The notes under the pieces are model-generated. The model was given only the letters and a program-made list of their open reading frames with translations, was not told where the DNA came from and did no database searches. From the NCBI RefSeq assembly GCF_024586915.1, contig NZ_JANBVS010000012.1, forward strand, positions 124,001 to 188,000: a stretch of DNA of 64,000 nt, written 5' to 3'. The translations under genes were made by a program, and so were the position numbers. Positions 33,612 to 41,062 of the stretch are shown one piece after another. The stretch is from Bradyrhizobium sp. SRS-191 (GTDB lineage Bacteria; Pseudomonadota; Alphaproteobacteria; Rhizobiales; Xanthobacteraceae). The first letter of the stretch is position 1. Each line of letters begins with the position of its first letter.

Positions 33612-34120
33612 CCCAGCGAGGACTGATCGTCAGGATTGCGGGCCACCAGTGTGGCCAGCAAATCGGCCAGAGCGCCGCCTCCGGTCTGGTCGTAGCGAGG
33701 CGCGGGAGGCGAGCCGCCGAGGCCGAACAGAACAGCCGGCCCGGCCGGACGCGACACCAGTGTACCCAGCCCTTGTCCGGGGGCGCCATTCGCTCCCGAA
33801 GCACGGCCGAGTGCGGCAAGCGCCATCAGCGCCTTCAGAGTCGCAGACGGCGTGGGTCCAGCCATCAGATCTGACGCCGACCCGGGCAGAGAGGACTGCG
33901 GATCACGCGAGGGCGGCGTCTCCCTGTAGTTCGGCAGCCACGGCGAATTGCCGGGATTGTCTCTCGCGGGATCGTCGCCAGGAAGATAGAGAGGTGATCG
34001 GCCACGAGCGAGATCCTCGACACTCGGCACCGTCCACTGCTGGCCATATCCGCGAAGCTCTCCGGCCTGGTTCGGATTGGGAACGGTTTGCATCGAAGGC
34101 AATGAAGTCCAGTCTCTCAT
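33608..34120 (-). CDS. Pro/Gly-rich cargo tail protein (no catalytic domain seen)
   Basis: 170 residues from the ATG at 34120, with GGAG upstream. The whole chain is rich in Pro, Gly, Ser and Ala (for example NPGNSPWLPNYRETPPSRDP, LGRASGANGAPGQGLG), like the C-terminal tails of the cargo toxins, and ends in a helical GALADLLATLVARNP segment. It follows a secreted COG3904-like gene, as toxins follow membrane genes in the other cassettes. It may be an effector that has lost its enzyme domain or a different delivery component. Confidence 0.55.
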   Translation of the reverse strand: MRDWTSLPSMQTVPNPNQAGELRGYGQQWTVPSVEDLARGRSPLYLPGDDPARDNPGNSPWLPNYRETPPSRDPQSSLPGSASDLMAGPTPSATLKALMALAALGRASGANGAPGQGLGTLVSRPAGPAVLFGLGGSPPAPRYDQTGGGALADLLATLVARNPDDQSSLG

Positions 34121-34174
34121 GCTTGAGCACTCCAAAAAACAATGGTCTTGATGTTAATGCCGGTGCGAGGGCGA

Positions 34175-34999
34175 TCATGGATCGTAGATGACATCCCGCG
34201 CACCGTAATGGTTCGCCAACGCGGTCGCCTCCTCCTGCGATTGAGGATAGGATTCGTAAATGATCTCGGCCTGGAATATTCGCTTGAGCGAGGCTGGACT
34301 CAACATCCACCCAATGAGCGGAAACCGACCTGTCTGATCATAGAGCGACTTCAGACGCTTTCGGACATGCTCACTGTCGGGGAGCGGTTGAAAATGATAT
34401 CGGTCGACCACTCTGTCCTGATAGAAGCGCCCGAGCCCCGGAGCGTCGCTCGAAAAAGCGAGACGCCATTCATCACCTTTCGGACACTCAGCGCGCCAGA
34501 GCTTTGGGACCTTGGAATCGTACGACTCGCGAAACGTGACTTGGCAATCCGCCAGATTGTGCTGCCATATGACGAGCGTATTCTTCACGACATAGGTTCT
34601 CGTCGACGCCACGAAGTAATAGTTGGCGCAATGATGGATGCAGACGCCAAACACGATCACCGTCACGTTACGGCTGCGCAGCAGATCGGAGATGCTCATC
34701 GCGGCATCGCGCTTGCCTCCCAGGCCGCGCACGACGAAGAGCCCGTTTTGAGCAATCTGGCTCACGACGGACAGGTCGGGATCGATGCCGGACGTGTCGG
34801 CGAAGCAGACGATCGTCCGGTCAGGGCTGATCGCAGTAGGCTGCGGCACGTCTCCACGGCAGTAATCGACTGCGCGATGATAGGCTTCTGGGTCTAACCC
34901 GACCTGTTGCGCAGCTAGGCGTTGCGGAATGACGAGGACGAGCAGAGCAAGGCCGGCAAACAGCCCCCGACTAATGAACCGCGTCAGCTTTCGCCACAT
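34175..34999 (-). CDS. Secreted ClpP/crotonase-fold-like (COG3904-type) periplasmic protein
   Basis: 274 residues from the ATG at 34999. A signal peptide or anchor (about 1-30, FAGLALLVLVIPQRLAAQ) is followed by a segment resembling predicted periplasmic proteins with a ClpP-like fold: GLFVVRGLGGKRDAAMSISDLL, VTVIVFGVCIHHCANYYFVAS and VIWQHN. The usual active-site Ser-containing motif (C-x-S-A-C) reads C-I-H-H-C here, so catalysis may be lost. Similar placement ahead of a tail-like cargo gene makes a periplasmic immunity role possible. Confidence 0.6.
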   Translation of the reverse strand: MWRKLTRFISRGLFAGLALLVLVIPQRLAAQQVGLDPEAYHRAVDYCRGDVPQPTAISPDRTIVCFADTSGIDPDLSVVSQIAQNGLFVVRGLGGKRDAAMSISDLLRSRNVTVIVFGVCIHHCANYYFVASTRTYVVKNTLVIWQHNLADCQVTFRESYDSKVPKLWRAECPKGDEWRLAFSSDAPGLGRFYQDRVVDRYHFQPLPDSEHVRKRLKSLYDQTGRFPLIGWMLSPASLKRIFQAEIIYESYPQSQEEATALANHYGARDVIYDP

Positions 35000-35223
35000 A
35001 TGACACCACGATTGATCTGCCCACCAGTGACACAGCAGTTGACAGGCTATCCGACGCCACCAGCCGATCGGACCGATGCACCTTCGCATCCCCCACCACT
35101 GTCGAGCCGCCGCTTTTCGTTGCTCCGCGGCTGCTGTCTCCGCGACCATTGCGCGGCGGGAGCATATAGAACAAAGAGCGAACATGTCAACGTCGCTCTC
35201 GGCCTACCGCGCGCTCGAGCTGC

Positions 35224-35523
35224 TCAAAGCAGGCCGAAGCGCTTCCTTCGTTCTGCCGTTTGCGCCAGCTCCCGCAATTCGGCCTCCGCCAGCTTGCCGT
35301 TGGCGATGATCGCGCCGAGATGGTCGCGCACCTTGCCGACGATGTTGATTGCGAGGAAGAGTTTCTCACGGCCGGCAACGTCGTCGATCAGAGTCTGTCG
35401 CCAGGCTGCGCTATAGCTCGCCTCAAGCACATCGAAAGCGCCGGTGAGCAGCTCGTCGTCGAGCAGAGCCTTCACGCGCGCGCCTCGTGCCGCCGTCTGT
35501 TGCAGGTTGCTCTCGTCAGTCAT
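35224..35523 (-). CDS. Small helical phage protein coupled to the portal gene
   Basis: 99 residues. Mostly helical with conserved-looking LLDDELLTGAFDVLEASYSAAWRQT and KVRDHLGAIIANGKLAEAELRELA. Proteins of this type commonly follow the portal gene in related phages. Its ATG overlaps the portal stop by eight bases, so translation is coupled. Role unknown, probably structural or assembly-related. Confidence 0.72.
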   Translation of the reverse strand: MTDESNLQQTAARGARVKALLDDELLTGAFDVLEASYSAAWRQTLIDDVAGREKLFLAINIVGKVRDHLGAIIANGKLAEAELRELAQTAERRKRFGLL

Positions 35524-37177
35524 CGCCCTGCTCCATCTTGCCTTGGGTCTCACGAGTATGTGCAGCGGCGGCCGCAAGGCCCACCGCGGCTTCAGCAATC
35601 TTCATGTCGTGAGCCGTGTGCGCCTGCTCGCGCTTCTGCGCCGCCTCGACCGACTTGAGATGCGCATCGAGCAGCGCGATCTTCGCATCCAGCCCGGCCT
35701 TGATCTTGGCCAGCTCGATCTCGGCTTGCATCTTCACCTGCTGATGGACGAGATCGTTGTGCGCCTGCTGTTGCGCCAGTTGCGCCTTGTGCGCGGCGAT
35801 CGCCTGCTCGGTCTGAACGCGCGCCTGCGCCGCGAGCAGCTTCGGATCGGGCGGCGGCTGCGGCGGGGCCGGCGGCGCATGCAGCAGGCGCCCGGTCTGC
35901 GGATCGACGGCGGCCGGATCGTTGAAGAAGCGGCCGGGATTCTTGTGACCCATGATCCGCGTCAGCTCGGCCGCCGTGTTGTAGAGCTCGCGGTCGCCGA
36001 CCAGGTTGGCCTTGCCGGCCATTGCCAGCTCCTTCTGCACATTGGCGATCGCCATCGTCTGTGCGAACTGTTGCGCTTTGCCGCCCGAGCCGAGGCCGAC
36101 CTCGATCGTCATGTCGTCCCGCGTCTTCCAGCTGCGCGGATCGACCTGGACCCAGGCATTGCGAAGGCGCACCGTCTGGCGCTGCTGGCCATGCTTGCGG
36201 ATCGTTGCATGCAGCAGGCCGAACATGTCGCGGACGCCCTCGGCCATGATCCGCGCCATCAGCTTGATACGCATCTGCGAGGCCGAAAACACCTGGGCCA
36301 CTGCGGTCGCAGACTGGTTCTGCAGCGCGTTGGCGTCGATGCCCTGCGCCTGCCGGGACAGCCCCGAGCGGCTCTCGAGCTCGGCGTCGATGTATTGCAA
36401 CATCGGATAGATCGAGCTGGTGATATCAGGCACCACCTGCCAGTTCAGGCCGCCCGCGGTCTTGGTGCGGACGACGCCGCCGGGGCGCGAGACCAGGAGA
36501 TCGTCGAGCGTGTTCGGCCCGGCGTTCTGCTCGGCCACCTCGACGCGTGGATTGTTGTGCAGATAGAGATTGTCCAGCGCCCCGCGCTTCAGCGCGGTCT
36601 TCTCCCGCTGCAACGGCATCACCAGGTCGGCGATGGACCGGCCGAAGAAGCGGTGCGTCATCGGCACCGGCGTGGTCGCGGCGAAGGGAATGGCATCGAA
36701 AGGCGTGATGCAGTCCTGGCCGTCCTTGCGCAGGATCTCGCCTTGGTCGCCGCCGGTGATGATCTGGTACAGACACGGCCTGCCCTCGCCTTCATAGTCG
36801 ATCCGAACATAATGCTCGGTGATCCGGACCAGCCTGGTGCCCGAATTCGACGCACTCGACGATGCCGGCGAATGCTCGTCGACCGTATCGCGCGCCAAGG
36901 TTTCGACCCGGGTGGTCCCGGTATAGTCGCCGAGCGATTTGATCTGCGCAGCGTCGAAGCCTTCGGCGATCAGTTGCGCCTCGGTCTTGGTGACGATCTC
37001 GTGGAAGCAATAGTTGCAGTCGCGGATCGAGCGCGCGCTGCGCTCGATGCCGAACTCCTCGGGCGGCACGCCCATCACCCGCGCCTGCGCGAATTTTCGC
37101 GTCGTGACGATGGTGACGTCGTGCGTGATCGGGGCCGGCGCCGGTTGCAGCGGCGCGGACTGAAGAGGCATGGTCAT
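35516..37177 (-). CDS. Portal protein, C-terminal part (split gene)
   Basis: 553 residues. It begins MTMPLQSAPLQPAPAPITHDV and continues with portal family sequence: GVPPEEFGIERSARSIRDCNYCFHE, MTHRFFGRSIADLVMPLQREKT, ALQNQSATAVAQVFSASQMRIKLMARI, and a Gln/Ala/Lys-rich coiled tail (about 400-550). The N-terminal portal domain is missing here but is encoded at 40399-40983, ending exactly where this part begins in family order. The ring that threads DNA into the head would need both halves. The start has only a weak ribosome-binding site. Confidence 0.85.
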   Translation of the reverse strand: MTMPLQSAPLQPAPAPITHDVTIVTTRKFAQARVMGVPPEEFGIERSARSIRDCNYCFHEIVTKTEAQLIAEGFDAAQIKSLGDYTGTTRVETLARDTVDEHSPASSSASNSGTRLVRITEHYVRIDYEGEGRPCLYQIITGGDQGEILRKDGQDCITPFDAIPFAATTPVPMTHRFFGRSIADLVMPLQREKTALKRGALDNLYLHNNPRVEVAEQNAGPNTLDDLLVSRPGGVVRTKTAGGLNWQVVPDITSSIYPMLQYIDAELESRSGLSRQAQGIDANALQNQSATAVAQVFSASQMRIKLMARIMAEGVRDMFGLLHATIRKHGQQRQTVRLRNAWVQVDPRSWKTRDDMTIEVGLGSGGKAQQFAQTMAIANVQKELAMAGKANLVGDRELYNTAAELTRIMGHKNPGRFFNDPAAVDPQTGRLLHAPPAPPQPPPDPKLLAAQARVQTEQAIAAHKAQLAQQQAHNDLVHQQVKMQAEIELAKIKAGLDAKIALLDAHLKSVEAAQKREQAHTAHDMKIAEAAVGLAAAAAHTRETQGKMEQGDD

Positions 37178-37231
37178 GCGGTGGACTCGTTGCGTGATGG
37201 AGAAACAGATCCGGGCAGCGTCTGCCGGCTA

Positions 37232-38032
37232 TTAATTCGAGACGGCCGGGTCCCGGAGATAATCCTGGATCATGCCGAGAAGGCCGCCGGCAGATCCCAC
37301 GGGTCCGCCGGCTCCCGAGCCGCCGCTCACAAAGGAAGCAGCGCGATCCGAGGGAGCTCCGAACGTTGCACGCCCGTCCTTGATGTAGGGAATGGCCGAG
37401 GCACCATCGAGGAACGCACGGTCGGAAGCGCCTCCCGAAACGGCGCGAGCTGGAGGCTCACGTACGCCGGCATAGTCGGAGAACCACGGAGAGATCCCCG
37501 AAGCAAATGGCTCGCTGCCGGCCGAATATCCAGCATAAGGCATGGGCCGCTCAGCGCCGGGCTGCATTCGGATCGGCAGACTCTGGGGCCTGCCTTGAGG
37601 CACCGCGGACTGATCTGTCGCCCCCATGATGGGGGTCAGCACGTGCTTCCTGATGAAGGTGGCGATTTGTTCCGGTGTGGCCGTAAAGTTCGCACTGACA
37701 CCGGGAAGTCCAGCTCCTACTCCGATCGACGATACTTTCGCCTTCCAGGGCAGCGGAATGCCGGATTCGTCCGGAATGGTTGCGTTGACATTGAACGACG
37801 GCACGTTGACCGACGCGCCATACCTCAGAGTATCTTCGGAGGACATGCCTCTTCTAAGGTGGATGAGGTGCACCCCGCCTCCTCCCTTGCACACTCCCCC
37901 TGTCACAGTGATCCTCGGCGCGGACGGGGTCCCCGGATTCCAATAGTATGTCGCTCCGAGCCCGATCGGGCCAAACGGCAGCTCCAAGGAGATGCCGTCC
38001 GGGCGAAGATTGCCTTTCTCATTGACCGACAT
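37232..38032 (-). CDS. Cargo protein: Gly-rich beta N-terminus with Pro/Gly-rich tail
   Basis: 266 residues from the ATG at 38032 (AGGTAG upstream). Residues 1-130 contain repeated beta-like Gly segments (GPIGLGATYYWNPG, ITVTGGVCKGGGG, VSSIGVGAGLPGVSANFTATP), reminiscent of glycine-rich toxin domains, but I cannot assign a family. Residues 140-266 are a disordered tail ending GGLLGMIQDYLRDP, which matches GLPGLIQDYLR in the cargo toxin at 38859. DGRATF in the tail also matches DGRAVF there. It lies between the two portal halves and faces a divergent membrane gene at 38100. Confidence 0.6.
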   Translation of the reverse strand: MSVNEKGNLRPDGISLELPFGPIGLGATYYWNPGTPSAPRITVTGGVCKGGGGVHLIHLRRGMSSEDTLRYGASVNVPSFNVNATIPDESGIPLPWKAKVSSIGVGAGLPGVSANFTATPEQIATFIRKHVLTPIMGATDQSAVPQGRPQSLPIRMQPGAERPMPYAGYSAGSEPFASGISPWFSDYAGVREPPARAVSGGASDRAFLDGASAIPYIKDGRATFGAPSDRAASFVSGGSGAGGPVGSAGGLLGMIQDYLRDPAVSN

Positions 38033-38099
38033 TAGGCTACCTATCATCTATGAAAATAACGCGATCAGGCTTGATCGGCACCTCATCAGCTCCGCAGAC

Positions 38100-38408
38100 A
38101 TGTCCTACACGGCCATCGGCATCCTGAGTTTTTGGGCGATCGCAGGCCTGCCGCTGTGGGGACTCTGTTTGAATGATATCCGCGTCATCCACAACCATAT
38201 TGCCCCGAGCGCCTCGGACATGCGCTACCTAAAGCCGGGCTCTTGGTTTTGGACGTGGTCCGGCTTTTACTTCACGGCAATGGATCCCGCGAAACTGACG
38301 GAGCCCGGTCGAGATCATCTGAGACTCGCGATCCGGCACGAGTGGATGCTGTGGGGATGGATGGTCGGATCCGCGCCGATTATCGTGGCTATAGCCATGC
38401 TGAGCTGA
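38100..38408 (+). CDS. Two-span membrane protein, possible immunity partner
   Basis: 102 residues. Hydrophobic segments lie at about 5-23 and 84-101, separated by a polar loop with aromatic residues (GSWFWTWSGFYFTAMDPAK). It is the only cargo-region gene I support on the plus strand. It is divergent from the cargo protein at 38032, with 67 bases between the starts. The start is uncertain because no clear ribosome-binding site is visible; an upstream in-frame ATG at 37992 overlaps the other gene. Confidence 0.5.
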   Translation: MSYTAIGILSFWAIAGLPLWGLCLNDIRVIHNHIAPSASDMRYLKPGSWFWTWSGFYFTAMDPAKLTEPGRDHLRLAIRHEWMLWGWMVGSAPIIVAIAMLS

Positions 38409-38693
38409 CACATTCGAACAAATGGGATGCGATAAGCCCTGCGACTTGTTGACGTTACTATACTGGTCGTCCGCTCCGAGGCCCGGCGAGCCTTGCGCGG
38501 TCCGGCTTGTGAGCAGCACTGCTCTCGCCGGATGAGTATGCTTGCTATCGGCTCAGCGTGGCCCCTCGAGGCTGAATTGCGACCTGATCCGGCGCGTTCA
38601 ACACGAACATCGCCTTCACAATCGTCCACCACCGCGACGGGCCAGTGCATCCTGGTCGGCGCGCCGCAGATGAGCGGCCTGCTCTCGGCTGCG

Positions 38694-38840
38694 CATCGTA
38701 TGCGCCACGATCCGCATCGCGGCGTCCGAGTCCATGACCGACTGCGCCAGACGGCACGATGATCTCCGAAGCCATTTGCCTGAGTTGCAGCCGCCTCTGC
38801 GTTCCGGCGCCGTGCAAGCTCGCGCAACAGGGCCGGTTGC
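38694..38840 (-). pseudogene. Scar: toxin-tail repeat joined to a portal fragment
   Basis: On the minus strand, 38840-38774 encodes ALLRELARRRNAEAAATQ, nearly identical in DNA to 41580-41511 inside the lytic transglycosylase toxin tail. It runs directly into 38751-38694, which encodes LAQSVMDSDAAMRIVAHT in a second frame, matching LAQSVMESDGAMRIVAHT near the end of the portal N-half. Neither piece forms a full gene. It is a leftover of an extra toxin-portal unit. Bases 38409-38693 hold no other gene. Confidence 0.7.
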
Positions 38841-38858
38841 GGCCGCGAGCTGAAGCGA

Positions 38859-39656
38859 TCAGCGCGGTCCGCCCGGTTGCTGCCGGAGATAGTCCTGGAT
38901 CAGCCCCGGCAGACCACGCGCCTGCCCATGATCGCGCGTCGGGTTGCCCCCGTCTTGGGCGGCGATCGATGCGATCAGACTCGGAAGGCCTCCCGGAAAC
39001 ACGGCCCTGCCGTCGGCGAATGCGCCCCTGGGCGAGGCCGATGCCGGGCCGGACTCGACATCCCCTCTCCTTCCAAGCCCGGACGGACCGCGCGTTGGGC
39101 CGGCAGGGATGGGCACCCGAGTGATCGTCGCGGCATAATCGCCAAAGCCGGGCGACGGACGCGTCCAGGGTGCGGCGTCGCCGCTTGGCGCCTCGAAGTT
39201 CAGCGGATTCCCGTTGAACGACGGCGCAATCCGAGGGTCCCTCCGGGTTGCGATCAGCCGGCCCGAACTGAGCGCATCCAGAATGAGATCCTGAATCTGC
39301 TCACGCGGAAGGCCATTCTTCTTGGCGTAGTCGGCGATGTTCCGACCGACTTGGTTGTTGTACATGTCCTTGAAGGTGTCCCACGCCTCCGGCGGCTGCC
39401 GTCCAAAATAGGACTTCAGCTCACGCGCAAACCCGAGCGCTGACGCTTCCGTCGTCGAATGGTCATGAGCCAGATAGGCGCTCGTCAACGCGTGGGCAAT
39501 CGCATTGACGCTGGCTGCGCCGAGTTCGAGCGGCTTGTCTGCTGAATCGCGCAGAACCGGATCATATCCATGCAGCGAATTGGCGTCGGCAAGACGTTCG
39601 CTCGTCTTGCTCATGTCGTTCAGATAGTTTTGAAAATTGAAAATGGGGTCAGCCAT
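38859..39656 (-). CDS. Cargo toxin with DUF6973-like domain
   Basis: 265 residues. Residues 45-115 carry the pattern NAIAHALTSAYLAHDHS, a spacer, and DMYNNQVGRNIADYAK, resembling DUF6973-type toxin domains of polymorphic effectors (a conserved His, then a D-x-x-N-N-x-x-G-R block). From about 140 the tail is Pro/Gly-rich, contains DGRAVF and ends GLPGLIQDYLRQQ. It follows the membrane-anchored gene at 40108 by eight bases, the order expected of immunity then toxin. The gene sits inside the split portal locus. Enzymatic activity is not predictable. Confidence 0.65.
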   Translation of the reverse strand: MADPIFNFQNYLNDMSKTSERLADANSLHGYDPVLRDSADKPLELGAASVNAIAHALTSAYLAHDHSTTEASALGFARELKSYFGRQPPEAWDTFKDMYNNQVGRNIADYAKKNGLPREQIQDLILDALSSGRLIATRRDPRIAPSFNGNPLNFEAPSGDAAPWTRPSPGFGDYAATITRVPIPAGPTRGPSGLGRRGDVESGPASASPRGAFADGRAVFPGGLPSLIASIAAQDGGNPTRDHGQARGLPGLIQDYLRQQPGGPR

Positions 39657-39664
39657 GGCAATCC

Positions 39665-40108
39665 CTAATGACCTCGTGTTTCGGCAATGTAAGCTTTCGC
39701 GCGACCATCGACCGTTTCAACCTGCAGCGTCACCCGATCATGACACACCCATCCGGGCGCCATCACTTCAGCCTCGCGGCCGTAGAGGATGCGATAGGTC
39801 TTGTCGGTGTCATTGATCAGAACCAGCGGCCAGACCATGTCGGGATCATGGGCGGTCGTCGGATCGAGGCGTGTGTACCCACGCTGGTACAGATCGCCAT
39901 CGCCCTGCTCGCCCACCGAATGAGTGCACGCTCGTTCAAACGAAAAATGCTCGGCAGGATCATAGCGGCCGTTACGAACCAACTCGCCTGTCAGGTCCGC
40001 TCGCCGGAAGGCCTGATCGTCGCGGACAATCTGCAGGCCCAGACTGACGACAGGCACTAGAAGCACCAGCACGACGATGCCAACGATCCATCTTGCAAAT
40101 CGAAGCAC
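39665..40108 (-). CDS. Membrane-anchored periplasmic protein, putative immunity
   Basis: 147 residues with a GTG start preceded by GGGAG. One N-terminal transmembrane segment (about 6-27, ARWIVGIVVLVLLVPVVSLG) is followed by a periplasmic domain with paired cysteines (AC near 61, VCHD near 122). The stop lies eight bases before the DUF6973-like toxin gene. A periplasm-facing protein encoded directly ahead of an envelope- or periplasm-acting toxin is a typical immunity arrangement. No family is recognised. The 290-base stretch upstream (40109-40398) holds no gene. Confidence 0.65.
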   Translation of the reverse strand: MLRFARWIVGIVVLVLLVPVVSLGLQIVRDDQAFRRADLTGELVRNGRYDPAEHFSFERACTHSVGEQGDGDLYQRGYTRLDPTTAHDPDMVWPLVLINDTDKTYRILYGREAEVMAPGWVCHDRVTLQVETVDGRAKAYIAETRGH

Positions 40109-40398
40109 GACGATCTCCCACGACGATACGAGCCTGCGATCCGTACCCAGAGGCCCAAAGCCGCGGATGCGATCTGATCGCTGCGATCACATGGCATTGC
40201 CGTAGAAAACGCGGGCTCAGCCATCAGCCGCAGGCAGCTTCCGCTGCGTCAACGTAAACTAGAACAAATATAGAACCTCTACAACATGCTCGTGGCATTC
40301 TTTTCAAGAGCCGCACTGCTCCCACCTTCTCGGCCGGCCTCTGAATGCAAACCCGCCTAAACCGGTTCGCCGCGCGAGCGAACTGAGCGACATCGGCC

Positions 40399-40983
40399 TC
40401 AGGACAGCGGTGCGTCGTTTGAACGTGACGACGAAGCGCTCTCTGCATCGTGCCTCGTATGCGCCACGATGCGCATAGCACCGTCCGATTCCATCACCGA
40501 TTGTGCCAGCAGCGCGAACTGGTCCTCGGTGAGATCATAGTAGGTCTCCCGGCTCTCCTCCTCGCGCTCTTCCCACCACACCTTCACGATGCCGACCTTA
40601 GAGAGAAGCGCATCCTTGATGAACGAGTAGAGAATCATGAATCCGGGGTTCTGCTGCATGAAGACGTGATTGACGTAGTCGGTCTCCTGCGAGGCCGCGG
40701 CCTCGTCCTCCGGACCGACGGGCTCGAACCGCACGACCTCGTCGGAGCCGGCGAAGATATCCATCAAATGCGGCATCAGGCCTTCGACCGTATCGGCGAC
40801 ATCGGTGGAGACGGCGCGTGAGCGCCCCTCCTGCGCCGGCATGTCCTTCTTCATATTGCCGAGATAGTAGTCAATGGCGTCGGCGCGCTCCTCGGCGAGC
40901 CGAGCAGCCGAGATCGCGGCGAGCGCATCGGCCTTCTCGGCTGCGAGCATGGTCTTGAGGTCGGAGATGGACATCCTGGGCAT
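40399..40983 (-). CDS. Portal protein, N-terminal part (split gene)
   Basis: 194 residues starting MPRMSISDLKTMLAAEKADAL. It contains typical portal N-terminal sequence: ADAIDYYLGNMKKDMPAQEGRS, VSTDVADTVEGLMPHLMDIF, ETDYVNHVFMQQNPGF and KDALLSKVGIVKVWWEE. The family-like part ends at MRIVAHTRHDAE, after which 13 unrelated Ser-rich residues lead to a stop. The remaining portal sequence continues at 37177. The interruption falls in the linker between the two regions, so two-chain function is conceivable but unproven. Confidence 0.82.
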   Translation of the reverse strand: MPRMSISDLKTMLAAEKADALAAISAARLAEERADAIDYYLGNMKKDMPAQEGRSRAVSTDVADTVEGLMPHLMDIFAGSDEVVRFEPVGPEDEAAASQETDYVNHVFMQQNPGFMILYSFIKDALLSKVGIVKVWWEEREEESRETYYDLTEDQFALLAQSVMESDGAMRIVAHTRHDAESASSSRSNDAPLS

Positions 40984-41062
40984 GGTCTCTGATCCATATC
41001 TTTGACAGCGTCGCTCGCGTATCGGCGCATGCTGGCCGTGGCGAGCTTTTCATCGAGGTCGT

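Noticed and set aside
35444..38035. An 863-codon open frame on the plus strand opposite the portal gene
   Set aside because: It is antisense to well-supported portal and cargo genes, has no family features and has the Arg/Gly/Leu-rich composition of antisense frames in GC-rich DNA.
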